Notes: generated by a model from the sequence alone, not told the origin. Positions 16,838 through 25,801 are shown, numbered from the stretch's first letter. The stretch is 59,119 nucleotides of DNA from Chloroflexota bacterium (GCA_018648225.1 JABGRQ010000098.1:1-59119); one strand, 5' to 3'. Numbers and translations are program-made.

Positions 16838-17824
16838 TTACTCGATGGCAAAAACCATTTCCACAAAATCGAGCATGAGCTGAATGGCAGAGGGGTCAAT
16901 CTCGGGGCGAATCAGCATCATGCCGTGATCGCTGCCCGGCCATTCGTACAACTGATAGAAATCGCCTGTTGCCGATTTACAGGTGCGGGAGGATTCGCTA
17001 TCGCCCGCGGAAAAGAAACACCAAACGGGGTAGCCATCCTCATCGACAGCGGTTACGGCTTCGGCATAATCAATTGTCAAGTACGATCCTGGGGAAAGCG
17101 ACAACGCCCCCAGACAACTTCCGGGGTACAGATCATTTAGCCAGAAACAGCCATCCGGCGCGCCATCCGCGCCGATGCTGGCTCCCATTGCAACGATCTG
17201 AAGTTGATCGACGCCTTCGAGACTATAGGCCGTTTCCATCGCCGCCTGAGCATCCAATAACCAGCCTGCCGGTTCAAACGAAGAACACCCCCCCGCACAT
17301 TTGCGGTATGTGAAGGAGAATACTCCAAAGGACCGGCCTTCAAGCATTGGCGGGAACCAGGTTGGGTCAAGCCACGGCTCGGCGCCCACATTGGGGCTGG
17401 TTCCACTCAATCCGCGGTTTTGGAACCAAAAAGCAATCTCGTTCCAATCGTTCATATCGCCGCCCGCCCAATGGTGCAGCACAATCATTGGGGCAGGGTT
17501 CACCGCGGCGGGGTAATAGCGCCCTTTGAGGGTAAAGCCATCCGCGGCCTGGAACTCGATCTCCTGCGGATCAGCAGGTAACGGTTCCAGAGTCGGTTCT
17601 GCCGTAGGCTCCGGCGTCGCGGTAGGCGGCACTGGAGTCGGTTCCGGGGTCTCGGTGGGAGGCGGCTCCGTGGGCGGGAGTTCAGTGGGTTCTTCGGGCT
17701 GGGCAGCCTCAGGTTGGGCTTGCTCTGGCTGAGCATCTTCAACCGCGGGGGGCGCATCCGGCTTGCAGGCCGCAAATATCAGCGCCAACGACAACAACAC
17801 AATCAATATATTCCACTTTTTCAT
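16838..17824 (-). CDS. Lipoprotein with alpha/beta-hydrolase domain
   Basis: A 328-residue exported protein. The signal peptide ends with a lipobox 'IFAAC' at about residue 20. A Pro/Glu/Thr linker (about 25-80) then spaces the catalytic part from the membrane. The domain has 'MIVLHHWAGGDMNDW' (oxyanion-strand type), a nucleophile elbow 'VAMGASIGADG' (GxSxG) and a late His in 'GSDHGMMLI'. This fits a serine esterase or dienelactone-hydrolase-like enzyme at the outer face of the membrane. The substrate is unknown. GGAGG precedes the ATG. Lipoproteins with such linkers are common in this window. Confidence 0.82.
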   Translation of the reverse strand: MKKWNILIVLLSLALIFAACKPDAPPAVEDAQPEQAQPEAAQPEEPTELPPTEPPPTETPEPTPVPPTATPEPTAEPTLEPLPADPQEIEFQAADGFTLKGRYYPAAVNPAPMIVLHHWAGGDMNDWNEIAFWFQNRGLSGTSPNVGAEPWLDPTWFPPMLEGRSFGVFSFTYRKCAGGCSSFEPAGWLLDAQAAMETAYSLEGVDQLQIVAMGASIGADGAPDGCFWLNDLYPGSCLGALSLSPGSYLTIDYAEAVTAVDEDGYPVWCFFSAGDSESSRTCKSATGDFYQLYEWPGSDHGMMLIRPEIDPSAIQLMLDFVEMVFAIE

Positions 17825-17878
17825 CGGTATCCTCCTTTACGATACAGTTATGTGGTTTTATCTCCGCAAGTGGATGTA

Positions 17879-18304
17879 TTACTCCACAAATTCATACGAA
17901 CTCGTAATCGCCACGGTTGGACGCAAGGTAGCCAACACAGAGCAGTATTTATCTTCCGAGAGTTTAATCGCCCGCGCCAATTTTTTCTCATCAACCGCTC
18001 CACGGACAAGATATTTCAAGTGCATCGTCACAAACACGTAGGGCGGCTCTGTTTTCTGCTCGCCGGTACACTGCACTTCAAGCGCTTCCAATGGCTCATG
18101 TTGTTTTTCCAAAATTGTGACTACATCATAACTTGAGCACGACGCTGCCGACATCAATAACAAATCGGAGGGTTTTACCGCGTTCCAGGCGGGTTCCCGC
18201 TGGCGGTCAAACCCGATACTGATGGTGCTGCCCCGTGAATCTGAACCCACAAAAAAAGTGGCGTCCACCCATTTTAGTGAAACCGTTCCTGAGACTGTAT
18301 CCAT
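17879..18304 (-). CDS. OsmC/Ohr-family protein
   Basis: A 141-residue protein of the OsmC fold. Both redox cysteines are visible: one in 'SAASCSSYDVVTIL' at the start of the long helix and one in 'DKYCSVLATLRP'. Family members reduce organic hydroperoxides with thiol cofactors as dimers. The size and the 'KPSDLLLMSAASC' motif favour the general YhfA/OsmC group rather than Ohr. AAAGGA lies upstream of the ATG at a long spacing. It sits between two unrelated minus-strand genes with its own spacers. Confidence 0.92.
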   Translation of the reverse strand: MDTVSGTVSLKWVDATFFVGSDSRGSTISIGFDRQREPAWNAVKPSDLLLMSAASCSSYDVVTILEKQHEPLEALEVQCTGEQKTEPPYVFVTMHLKYLVRGAVDEKKLARAIKLSEDKYCSVLATLRPTVAITSSYEFVE

Positions 18305-18403
18305 ACGATGATTTAATTCCTTTCATTGCTTCGTTGGGGTTTCATCTTCCCCATTATGTGAGAAGGATGCCTGAAAGTCAAGCATCACCCGCGTACTAAG
18401 ATT

Positions 18404-19429
18404 TTATAGTTCCCAGAGATTTTTCGCCTGCCCCAGCATGGATTTCCAGGACTCGGTCTCGGGCTGGGGAGGCGCGCCCAGAGGATCATCCCATCCCTGA
18501 GAAAGCAACGCCGCAACCACACCCTGGGCGCAGGCCGCTGCCGCATCCAGATCATAACCACCTTCGAGAACCAGGGCAATGCGTCCCTGGCAGTTGGCAT
18601 CAGCCCAGGCGCACAGCCGCTCGATGATGGTTTTATAGCCCCCCGCTGTCAGCAGCAGATTCCCCAGGGGGTCGCGCCAATGCGGGTCGAAGCCGTAACT
18701 GACCAAAATCATCTCGGGGGCAAAGCGCTCCAGCAGGGGCAGAATCAACTCATCGGTTACAGTGACGAAAGCCGTATCCCCCGAATAGGCGGGCAGCGGG
18801 AAATTGGCTGTCGTCCCCTCGCCTTCCCCCACACCGATCTCATCCACGCGGCCGGTACCAGGATAATGCGGCGATTGGTGCGTTGAGATATAGAACACAT
18901 CCCCACGGGCGTAGAAAATATCTTGCGTGCCGTTGCCGTGATGCTGGTCGAGATCAAGTATGGCAATGCGCTGCGCCCCGGCGTTTTGCAGCAAATCTTC
19001 GGCGGCCAGGGCGATGTTGTTGAGCAGGCAAAAGCCCATGCCGCGGTTTTGCGTGGCATGATGTCCCGGCGGGCGGGTGAACGCAAAACCGCGCCGAGCT
19101 TCTCCGCTCCACACCGTCTGGCAAACAGCTAACGCGCCCCCGGCGGCGTTGACGGCCAAATCCCATGATTCGTGCGTTGTGTAGGTATCCATATCCAGAT
19201 GCTGGCCGCGGGCTGAGGCGCGCTGCAATGTTTTTAGATAATCTGGCGTATGGACCGCTTCGAGTACCGCGGCGGGCGTTTCAACCGGCGGCAATTTGGG
19301 GTAAGGCTGCCACCAGCCGATTTCATCCAGGGCGCGGCACATGGCTTCGACACGTTCCGGGCGTTCGGGGTGATCACGTTCATAGTGAGCTGCGTGGCCT
19401 TTGGGGTAAAAGTAGACAAGTTCGAGCAT
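18404..19429 (-). CDS. Histone-deacetylase-family (AcuC/acetylpolyamine-type) hydrolase
   Basis: A 341-residue zinc hydrolase of the arginase/deacetylase fold. Motifs in order: 'HPERPERV' near the N-terminus, 'RPPGHHA' (active-site His pair), 'GFCLLNNIALAA', 'LDLDQHHGNGTQDIF' (zinc Asp and His), 'SYGFDPHWRDPLG' (second zinc Asp) and 'LEGGYDL' (catalytic Tyr). All are intact. Bacterial members act on acetylated lysine, polyamines or small amides, and the target is unknown here. GGAG precedes the ATG. It is divergent from the pilin-fusion gene. Confidence 0.92.
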   Translation of the reverse strand: MLELVYFYPKGHAAHYERDHPERPERVEAMCRALDEIGWWQPYPKLPPVETPAAVLEAVHTPDYLKTLQRASARGQHLDMDTYTTHESWDLAVNAAGGALAVCQTVWSGEARRGFAFTRPPGHHATQNRGMGFCLLNNIALAAEDLLQNAGAQRIAILDLDQHHGNGTQDIFYARGDVFYISTHQSPHYPGTGRVDEIGVGEGEGTTANFPLPAYSGDTAFVTVTDELILPLLERFAPEMILVSYGFDPHWRDPLGNLLLTAGGYKTIIERLCAWADANCQGRIALVLEGGYDLDAAAACAQGVVAALLSQGWDDPLGAPPQPETESWKSMLGQAKNLWEL

Positions 19430-19487
19430 GAATGGCTCCGGAAATCAGCGATTGGTGATTTGCTTGTAGTTGATTTTTTTAGATGAA

Positions 19488-19504
19488 CAGGTTTGACAAA
19501 CCTG
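19488..19504. repeat. Small perfect inverted repeat in the divergent spacer
   Basis: CAGGTTTGACAAACCTG has 7-base arms around 3 bases and contains a TTGACA word. It lies in the 248-base spacer between the deacetylase-like gene and the pilin-fusion gene. It could be an operator or simply a small dispersed hairpin. The rest of this spacer shows nothing I can name. Confidence 0.4.
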
Positions 19505-19677
19505 ATACCTTTGCTAACATTGTACCAGTCCTTCGTAAGACAAAAACCATACTTTTTAGGTCTCTTTGGGAACTGCGGTGAGAAACCCCACATTTAGGGT
19601 TGCTGCAACAAATCTCATATGGGTTAGTGATAAAATCATTATATGTCGATTTCTCCCAATTTTTCAGGAGCTAAAAA

Positions 19678-20382
19678 ATGAGAACATACACCGACGAATC
19701 AGGCCAGGGGTTGGTTGAATATGCCCTGATTTTCACAGCCGTCGCGCTGATTGCCCTGCTGGCGCTTTCAACGATGGGCACCAGCTTGCAACAAGTATAT
19801 TGTAGTGCAGTCAGCGAACTGGGCGGCTCTGGATGCGGCTGCCAATTTACCTTTGATGATGCAAGCGCGCTGGATTCTTGGGAGGGAGGCAATCGAGATA
19901 GTTTCAGCGTAGAAAATGGACAAGCCTGCATCACCGGGAATGGAAAGGACGCCTATTCTTATCTCAACAGTTGTGCAACTGATTTCGGCAGCGACAATGT
20001 GGTCATCAATGTTACGGCTGCCAATATCGATAAAGCTGTCGATAACGATAAGAATACCGGCCTTGATGTGTGGTTTCGCGCGCAGGATGAAAAGAACGGT
20101 TATCACTTCACATACAATACAAAAAATAATTTCGTGCGTATCTGGAAGCGCGTAGATGGAGCATGGATCCGTCTGGCGCACACTAACGTGCCCAATGCGT
20201 GGAACACACAAGCTAATGACTTTGAGATCAAAGTTGTCGGTGATACTTTTCAGGTTTTCCGTGAAGGCGACCTGCTTCTCCAGGCCACCGACGACGCATA
20301 CACGCAGGGCAAAGTGGGCCTGCGGAATAAACCCAGCTCAAAAACTTGCCTCGATGGCCTGAGTGTTGGCTTACTTCCCTAG
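19678..20382 (+). CDS. Flp-type pilin fused to a jelly-roll (LamG/DUF1080-like) domain
   Basis: A 234-residue protein. The N-terminus is a class IVb (Flp/TadE-type) prepilin: a short leader, cleavage site G|QGLVEYAL with Glu5 and Tyr6 of the mature pilin, then a hydrophobic helix to about residue 35. Instead of stopping like an ordinary 50-70 residue Flp pilin, it continues into about 180 residues rich in beta strands ('CQFTFDDASALDSWEGG', 'GLDVWFRAQDEKNGYHF', 'FEIKVVGDTFQVFREG') that resemble ConA-like or DUF1080 glycan-binding domains. It would place a binding domain on a pilus or membrane stalk. AGGAG precedes the ATG. Confidence 0.8.
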   Translation: MRTYTDESGQGLVEYALIFTAVALIALLALSTMGTSLQQVYCSAVSELGGSGCGCQFTFDDASALDSWEGGNRDSFSVENGQACITGNGKDAYSYLNSCATDFGSDNVVINVTAANIDKAVDNDKNTGLDVWFRAQDEKNGYHFTYNTKNNFVRIWKRVDGAWIRLAHTNVPNAWNTQANDFEIKVVGDTFQVFREGDLLLQATDDAYTQGKVGLRNKPSSKTCLDGLSVGLLP

Positions 20383-20405
20383 CAAAAATAATTAAGGAGA
20401 TAATC

Positions 20406-20843
20406 ATGAAATTAGAAGACTCCCCTCAACTTGATGATATGAGCGGCGAAATATTTCCGCACTCTGGGGAAGAAAAACCTGAAAAAAAATCACCGGCGCG
20501 GGTGTTGCTCGCGCTGCTCGGTTTAACACTTATCGCTCTGGCAGCTTATAATTTTTTCGCCAGCGGAACTGCCGCCACATTGATGCGCAAAGGGGCTATC
20601 AGCGGTTACGTTATGGACGAAAGCAACACCCCCCTTGCCGCCAGGGTCATCGTCTTTGGCACATCTATGCGGGGTGAAAGCAGCACCGATGGTTATTTCT
20701 ACCTCGATGGCGTTCCCGCCGGAGAACAATCTGTAATTTTCATTTTCGGTGAAATTGGAGCCGAGGTCACGGCTCAAATTAACCCCGGTAGTGAAACAGA
20801 TCTCGGAAATATTCAAATACCCACAGATTTAGACTTGGAGTAA
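20406..20843 (+). CDS. Single-span membrane protein with carboxypeptidase-regulatory-like domain
   Basis: A 145-residue protein. An acidic cytoplasmic N-terminus of about 30 residues is followed by one membrane helix ('VLLALLGLTLIALAAYNFF'). Outside is a beta-sandwich of the CarboxypepD_reg type: 'GAISGYVMDESNTPLAARVIVFG', then 'STDGYFYLDGVPAGEQSVIF'. No catalytic residues are expected in this domain, and it usually serves in adhesion or scaffolding. GGAGATAATC precedes the ATG. It follows the pilin fusion by 23 bases, so the two are likely co-expressed surface proteins. Confidence 0.8.
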   Translation: MKLEDSPQLDDMSGEIFPHSGEEKPEKKSPARVLLALLGLTLIALAAYNFFASGTAATLMRKGAISGYVMDESNTPLAARVIVFGTSMRGESSTDGYFYLDGVPAGEQSVIFIFGEIGAEVTAQINPGSETDLGNIQIPTDLDLE

Positions 20844-20867
20844 CATTTCACCCCCCAGGAAAAAAAC

Positions 20868-21587
20868 ATGACTGAAGCCCTATATCATATTGACAGCTAC
20901 CTGCAAGAATTCAACGCCACCATCACCGCCATTGACGAAGAGAACCACGGCATCGTGCTCGACCGCACCATCTTCTTCCCTGGTGGCGGTGGCCAGCCCG
21001 CCGACAAGGGAACCTTGACCGTTGACGGAAAAATTTATACACTCAAACGCGGCAAGCGTATTGGCAACCAGCTTGTGCATCTGCTCGAAGGCGACGATCC
21101 GTTGCCCGCGGTCGGCGCAAAAGTTCACGGACAACTCGACTGGGAACACCGCTATAGAATTATGCGCACGCACACCGCCATGCACATCTTGTGCGGGGTC
21201 ATCTTCCGCGATTACGGTGCCTCCGTCACCGGCGGCAATATGGAACCGCTCAAAGGCCGCATGGATTTCGAGTTCGAGACGATGCAGAAAGAACTCGTCG
21301 AGGAGATCAACCAGACCATCATCGCCGAGGTCGCCAACGCCCGCCCAGTGAGTTGGCGCGCGCTGCCGCGTGAAGAAGCCTTCCAAATTCCCGATCTGAT
21401 CCGCACAAAAATAAACCTGCTGCCTGAAGGCATCAGCGAAGTGCGCGTCGTCGAAATCGAAGGGCTAGACCTGCAAGCCGACGGTGGCACCCATGTGCGC
21501 AACACATCTGAAGTCGGCACGATCCGCGTCACCAATTATAAAAGCAAAGGGGCGATCAACAAGCGCATCTATGTCGAACTCGACTGA
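20868..21587 (+). CDS. alaX: Alanyl-tRNA editing protein AlaX
   Basis: A 239-residue free-standing editing domain that removes serine or glycine wrongly attached to tRNA(Ala). It has 'TIFFPGGGGQPADKG' near the N-terminus, the zinc motif HxxxH in 'HTAMHIL', and a C-terminal 'GGTHVRNTSEVGTI' segment supplying a further His. The Cys found before GGTH in alanyl-tRNA synthetase is Asp here ('QADGGTH'), as I recall from some AlaX proteins. The next gene starts inside its 3' end (17-base overlap), which suggests coupled translation. Confidence 0.92.
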   Translation: MTEALYHIDSYLQEFNATITAIDEENHGIVLDRTIFFPGGGGQPADKGTLTVDGKIYTLKRGKRIGNQLVHLLEGDDPLPAVGAKVHGQLDWEHRYRIMRTHTAMHILCGVIFRDYGASVTGGNMEPLKGRMDFEFETMQKELVEEINQTIIAEVANARPVSWRALPREEAFQIPDLIRTKINLLPEGISEVRVVEIEGLDLQADGGTHVRNTSEVGTIRVTNYKSKGAINKRIYVELD

Positions 21588-22935
21588 AATTCTGATCTGC
21601 GGAGCGGGCATCGCTGGTATCGCCGCTGCTTATCACCTATCTGTGCGGCACGGCATTCGCGATATTATTCTCGTCGACGAGCGCGCCCCTCTCTCACTGA
21701 CCAGCGACAAATCCACGGAATGCTATCGCAACTGGTGGCCCGATGCGCCTATGGTCAGCCTGATGAACCGCTCGATTGACATCCTGGAAGAACTCGCCGA
21801 AGAGAGCGGGAATAGTTTTCACTTGAACCGGCGCGGCTATTTATATTTGACGGCTGACCCGCAGAAAATCTCTGCCTTTGAACAGGACACGCAGACTCCC
21901 TCGCAGTTGGGCGCTGGCCCCCTGAGAGTGTACCGCTCCCCGAGGGAGGCCACAACCTACCAGCCATCCAGCCCCGAGGGCTTCCGTGGCAACCCCGCGG
22001 GCGCTGATCTTTTCCTAAATCCGGTCGCCATCCAGCAGTATTTCCCCTATTTGCCCGATACCATCACCGCCGCGCTGCACGCCCGGCGGGCGGGCTGGTT
22101 CAGCGCCCAACAATTGGGCATGTATATGCTCGATCAGGCGCGCGCTCATGGCGTGAAATTTGTCAAAGCCCGCGTCACAGGGGTGGATGTCTCTCAGGGA
22201 CGTGTATCAGCCGTCCACTTGAACAACGACTCGACGATTGCAACCAACCATTTCGTCAACGCTGCCGGCCCAATGCTCAAAGAAGTTGGTCAAATGCTGG
22301 GACTTGATCTCCCCATCCACACCGAGTTGCATCTCAAAGTTGCCTTCCGCGATCACTTGGGCGTAGTGCCGCGCCACGCCCCGATGCTGATCTGGACCGA
22401 TCCGCAAACCTTGCAGTGGAATGCCGAAGAACAGGAATTCCTGGCCGAAGATAACGAGACAGGCTGGCTGCTAGATGAAATGCCCGCCGGAGCGCACACA
22501 CGCCCCGAGGGCGCAGGAGACAGCGATATTATTTTGCTGCTGTGGGAGTATCACACGCATGTGGTGGAGCCGGTTATTCCACCGCCCCTGGATGAGATGT
22601 ACCCTGAGATCGCTCTGCGCGGTATGGCGGCGCTGCTGCCGCGTTTCAGCGAGTATTTCGAGCGCATGCCCCAGCCGATGCTCGACGGCGGCTACTACAC
22701 CAAGACCCAAGAGAACCGCCCGCTGATCGGGCCGCTGCCTGTGAAGGGGGCCTATATCATCGGGGCGCTTTCCGGCTATGGCCTCATGTCTGCCTGCGGG
22801 GCTGGGGACCTGTTGGCAGCCCACATCACCGGTATTGAATTACCATCGTATGCCCCGTCATTCTCCCTGGAGCGATACCAGAACGCTGAATATCAAAAAC
22901 TGCTTGAAGATTGGGGAGATGAAGGACAGTTATAA
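21571..22935 (+). CDS. FAD-dependent oxidoreductase, DAO (glycine/sarcosine oxidase-like) family
   Basis: A 454-residue flavoprotein. The N-terminal FAD motif is 'ILICGAGIAGIAAAYHL', with an acidic strand end ('IILVDERAP'). 'TSDKSTECYRNWWP' follows, and a late 'YIIGALSGYGLMSACGAGDLLAAHI' closes the FAD site. The family oxidises N-methyl or amino acids such as sarcosine or dimethylglycine. The substrate cannot be told from sequence alone. I chose the ATG at 21571, inside the end of alaX. An MttB-type gene two genes further may point to methylamine or betaine chemistry, but it is separated by an opposing gene. Confidence 0.87.
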   Translation: MSNSTEILICGAGIAGIAAAYHLSVRHGIRDIILVDERAPLSLTSDKSTECYRNWWPDAPMVSLMNRSIDILEELAEESGNSFHLNRRGYLYLTADPQKISAFEQDTQTPSQLGAGPLRVYRSPREATTYQPSSPEGFRGNPAGADLFLNPVAIQQYFPYLPDTITAALHARRAGWFSAQQLGMYMLDQARAHGVKFVKARVTGVDVSQGRVSAVHLNNDSTIATNHFVNAAGPMLKEVGQMLGLDLPIHTELHLKVAFRDHLGVVPRHAPMLIWTDPQTLQWNAEEQEFLAEDNETGWLLDEMPAGAHTRPEGAGDSDIILLLWEYHTHVVEPVIPPPLDEMYPEIALRGMAALLPRFSEYFERMPQPMLDGGYYTKTQENRPLIGPLPVKGAYIIGALSGYGLMSACGAGDLLAAHITGIELPSYAPSFSLERYQNAEYQKLLEDWGDEGQL

Positions 22936-22941
22936 AAAAAA

Positions 22942-22969
22942 CTCCCGTAAGTTTTGAGAACTTCCGGGG
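22942..22969. terminator. Hairpin between convergent genes
   Basis: CCCGTAAGTT and AACTTCCGGG pair with one mismatch around a short loop. It lies between the convergent oxidoreductase and zincin lipoprotein genes and is flanked by A-rich and T-rich sequence. Confidence 0.55.
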
Positions 22970-22994
22970 GCTGCTTATTTTAGGGATAATCTTT

Positions 22995-24170
22995 TTAGGG
23001 GCAATTAAGAGTCCACTCAAAGCCGCGGAATATTTCTTCAACCAAACTGTATAAATCGGGATCATATTCTTGTAATTCGGCTTTCGTGTTGACCGGATGA
23101 TTTTCATAGTTTGTTGGACTAGCTTCGAAATACATGACAACACCTTCTGCCCAGTATTCGTACTTATTAGTAGCGGCGTAGTGGTCTTCCCATTTACCAG
23201 CAGACATAGCTGCGCTATATGCCGTCGCTAAACGATTATCAAAACCGGGTTCAACCGAATTTAGGCCAACCATATGAATAGAGTGGGCAAATTCATGAGC
23301 GGTGACTGAATACCCCTGGTACTCTTGCCCGCCACCAACACACATAAGATTATTCTCACCTGTAATAAATCGAGGGTCAGCGTCAGCATCCGCATTCGCG
23401 AAGGCTTCGGTTGCGTCAATAGCTGCGGGAAGATCAGAAGCATTTTTCCCAGCCGGAAAGATCATTACTTCCAACCCTCGATTAGATAACTGCTCGCGCA
23501 CATCCGGGCGGGATGCCAGCATATTTGAGACAATGTACCACGCTTGCTTCAGCGCTTGATCTTGAACCGCATCAGAAGCCAAGATTTTAATACCGTCAAT
23601 ACTGCACTCTTTTCCAAAGTAACTATGCCCCGGATCCGTAATTTCGCACCCATCGCCATTTTCTACCAAAACCGAGACAATGGTCGGGGTGGGTTCGAGG
23701 GTGGGTAAATTGGCAATACTTGATGGAACGAGGATTGGCAGATTGGTTTCCCGGCTTTTGACAACAATATCCTTGACGATCTCGCCGCTGGCTTCGTCGC
23801 GCACCCGCCAGGCGTGCTCTACAAAGGTTTCCTGCGTATAAGATTGACCCGGCGTCAGACGTTTGGCGAATTCTTCCTCACCGTTCAGATTCAACCAGTA
23901 GATTGCAAGATTGCGATCCGATGTATTGGACAAGACCAACTCAGCAGACATGCCGCCATCTACGGAAGCTAAGGGAATTGGCGTTTCTGTGGGGACTGGT
24001 GTATCTGTAGCCGTTGGCTCTGGAGTCGCAGTGGGTTCGGGAGTAACCGTAGCAGTAGCTGTCGGTGGCTCCGTAGGAACAGCCGTGGGTTCTGGCGTTG
24101 CGGCTGGGGAACAGGCTCCTACCCAAAGGGATATCGCGAGCAATAATGCAAATAACAGTTTTCGGTTCAT
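22995..24170 (-). CDS. Lipoprotein with a zincin (HExxH) metallopeptidase-like domain
   Basis: A 391-residue exported protein. The signal peptide ends with a lipobox 'WVGAC' near residue 20. A strongly repetitive Thr-Pro-Glu-Ala linker follows to about residue 70, then a small beta domain. The C-terminal domain has 'TAHEFAHSIHMVGL' (HExxH) and a downstream 'EYWAEGVVMYFEA', which looks like the third zinc ligand on a Glu. This fits gluzincin-type peptidases. The exact family is not recognised. It would act outside the cytoplasmic membrane. GGAGG precedes the ATG. Confidence 0.78.
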   Translation of the reverse strand: MNRKLLFALLLAISLWVGACSPAATPEPTAVPTEPPTATATVTPEPTATPEPTATDTPVPTETPIPLASVDGGMSAELVLSNTSDRNLAIYWLNLNGEEEFAKRLTPGQSYTQETFVEHAWRVRDEASGEIVKDIVVKSRETNLPILVPSSIANLPTLEPTPTIVSVLVENGDGCEITDPGHSYFGKECSIDGIKILASDAVQDQALKQAWYIVSNMLASRPDVREQLSNRGLEVMIFPAGKNASDLPAAIDATEAFANADADADPRFITGENNLMCVGGGQEYQGYSVTAHEFAHSIHMVGLNSVEPGFDNRLATAYSAAMSAGKWEDHYAATNKYEYWAEGVVMYFEASPTNYENHPVNTKAELQEYDPDLYSLVEEIFRGFEWTLNCP

Positions 24171-24337
24171 TGTGATCCTCCAATAGAATCTGTTTTCTCA
24201 AATATATCATAAATTGTCTGTGTGTTTTGGGAAACCGGCACTAATAACTTGCGATACAATATCCTTCAACTGATTTTTAATTTCAGGTATTTGTGTATAT
24301 CCAACCGCCATCACACGCCAACAGGAGAGAATACATC

Positions 24338-25801
24338 ATGCGTCCTAAAGTACATTTTCTCAGCGATGAAGTCGTACATCAAATTATTGACGAAGCCTTC
24401 CAACTTCTGATGGACCCCGGGATTCAAATCCATAACCGGGAGGGGCTAGAATTATTAGCTGAAGCCGGGGCGCAAGTTGATTTTGAAACCCAGGTCGCCC
24501 GCATCCCTGAAACCATCGCTCGGCGAGCCTTAGAAACGCGCCCTTCAGAATTTTATCTCTACAATCTAGACGGCGATCCGGCAGTGCATTACGGTGGCGA
24601 CAGCGTGCAATTTGATCCCGGTTCCGCGGCTCTGCTACTACTCGACAGTGAGACGCAAAAGATGCGCCAGCCCAACACCGCCGATTTTGTAAACTTCGTC
24701 AAATTGGTCGAAATGTTGCCCCAATTAGACGCCCAAAGCACAGCCTTCATCCCCGCGGATGTCGCCATCGGGATTCATGATCTGTATCGCCTGTATCTGG
24801 CCCTGAACTTCATGCGCAAACCCATCATCACCGGGGCTTTTGAGAAAGACACCTGGTGGTATATGAAAGATATGCTCGTTGCAACCGCCGGGAGCGAAGC
24901 GGCGCTGGCTGCAAAACCCATCGCTGTTTTCGACGTTTGCCCCTCCCCACCCTTGCTCTGGAGCGACATCACCTGCCAAAACCTGATCGACTCGGCCCGC
25001 TACAACATCCCCGCCGAACTGGTCTCCATGCCTCTAACCGGCGCCACCGCCCCAATCACGCTGGCCGGAGCGGTAGTACAGCATACCGCGGAGTGTCTCA
25101 GCGGAGTGACGCTTTCGCAACTTGCGAATCCGGGTGCGCCCATTATTTGGGGCGGCTCGCCCGCGGCCTTCGACATGCGCCAGGGTACTACACCGATGGG
25201 AGCGGTCGGCACCTGGATGATCGATTGCGCTTACTCGCAGGTCGGCAAAGCTCTGGGGATGCCCACCCACGCCTATCTGGGGATGAGCGATGCCAAAGTC
25301 GTGGATGCCCAATGCGGGCTGGAATCGTCCGGCGGGGCGCTGATGGCAGCCCTGGCTGGCGTCAATATGGTTTCGGGCGCGGGGATGATGGCCTTTGAAA
25401 ACTGCCAAAGTTTCGAGAAACTGGTCATTGATGCCGAAATCATCGGCATGGCAAAACACATCATCGGCGGGATTGAAGTACGCGACGATCCTATTGGATT
25501 GGATCTAATCCGTGAGATGGGACATAATGCCGAATATTTCTCACATGACCATACTTATCAATGGTTCCGCAAAGAAGATTATATCCCTTCAATGGTGATT
25601 GACCGCCGCGAACCCGAAGACTGGGAGCGTTCCGGCGCGTTGACAACCTGGGACAGAGCCAAAGCGCGCGTCAGCCAACTATTGCAGACCTACAAACCCT
25701 CACCTATCGCTGACGAATTGCGCGTCGAGTTGCGCGCCATCACCACCCGAGCCGCCAAAAATATCGGCATGGACGAATTGCCGCCGCTACCGCGTGACTA
25801 G
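24338..25801 (+). CDS. MttB-family (trimethylamine/betaine-type) methyltransferase homologue, pyrrolysine-free
   Basis: A 487-residue TIM-barrel protein of the MttB superfamily. It has the usual start 'HFLSDEVVHQIIDEAFQLL', the central 'PAELVSMPLTGATAPITLAGAVVQHTAE' and 'WGGSPAAFDMRQGTTPMG', and a C-terminal 'HIIGGIEVRDDPIGLDLI'. Its reading frame has no internal TAG, so it belongs to the non-pyrrolysine group, which includes glycine betaine methyltransferases that feed a corrinoid protein. No corrinoid (MtbC-like) gene is in the window, so its partner must be elsewhere. AGGAG precedes the ATG at 24338. Confidence 0.9.
   Translation: MRPKVHFLSDEVVHQIIDEAFQLLMDPGIQIHNREGLELLAEAGAQVDFETQVARIPETIARRALETRPSEFYLYNLDGDPAVHYGGDSVQFDPGSAALLLLDSETQKMRQPNTADFVNFVKLVEMLPQLDAQSTAFIPADVAIGIHDLYRLYLALNFMRKPIITGAFEKDTWWYMKDMLVATAGSEAALAAKPIAVFDVCPSPPLLWSDITCQNLIDSARYNIPAELVSMPLTGATAPITLAGAVVQHTAECLSGVTLSQLANPGAPIIWGGSPAAFDMRQGTTPMGAVGTWMIDCAYSQVGKALGMPTHAYLGMSDAKVVDAQCGLESSGGALMAALAGVNMVSGAGMMAFENCQSFEKLVIDAEIIGMAKHIIGGIEVRDDPIGLDLIREMGHNAEYFSHDHTYQWFRKEDYIPSMVIDRREPEDWERSGALTTWDRAKARVSQLLQTYKPSPIADELRVELRAITTRAAKNIGMDELPPLPRD

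Noticed and set aside
18404-19429. Histone-deacetylase-like gene as a recent transfer from eukaryotes
   Set aside because: Bacterial AcuC and acetylpolyamine hydrolases share these motifs. Nothing in the local sequence looks foreign.
24338-25801. A pyrrolysine-containing MttB
   Set aside because: The frame is open over the full expected length with no internal TAG, so no pyrrolysine is needed.
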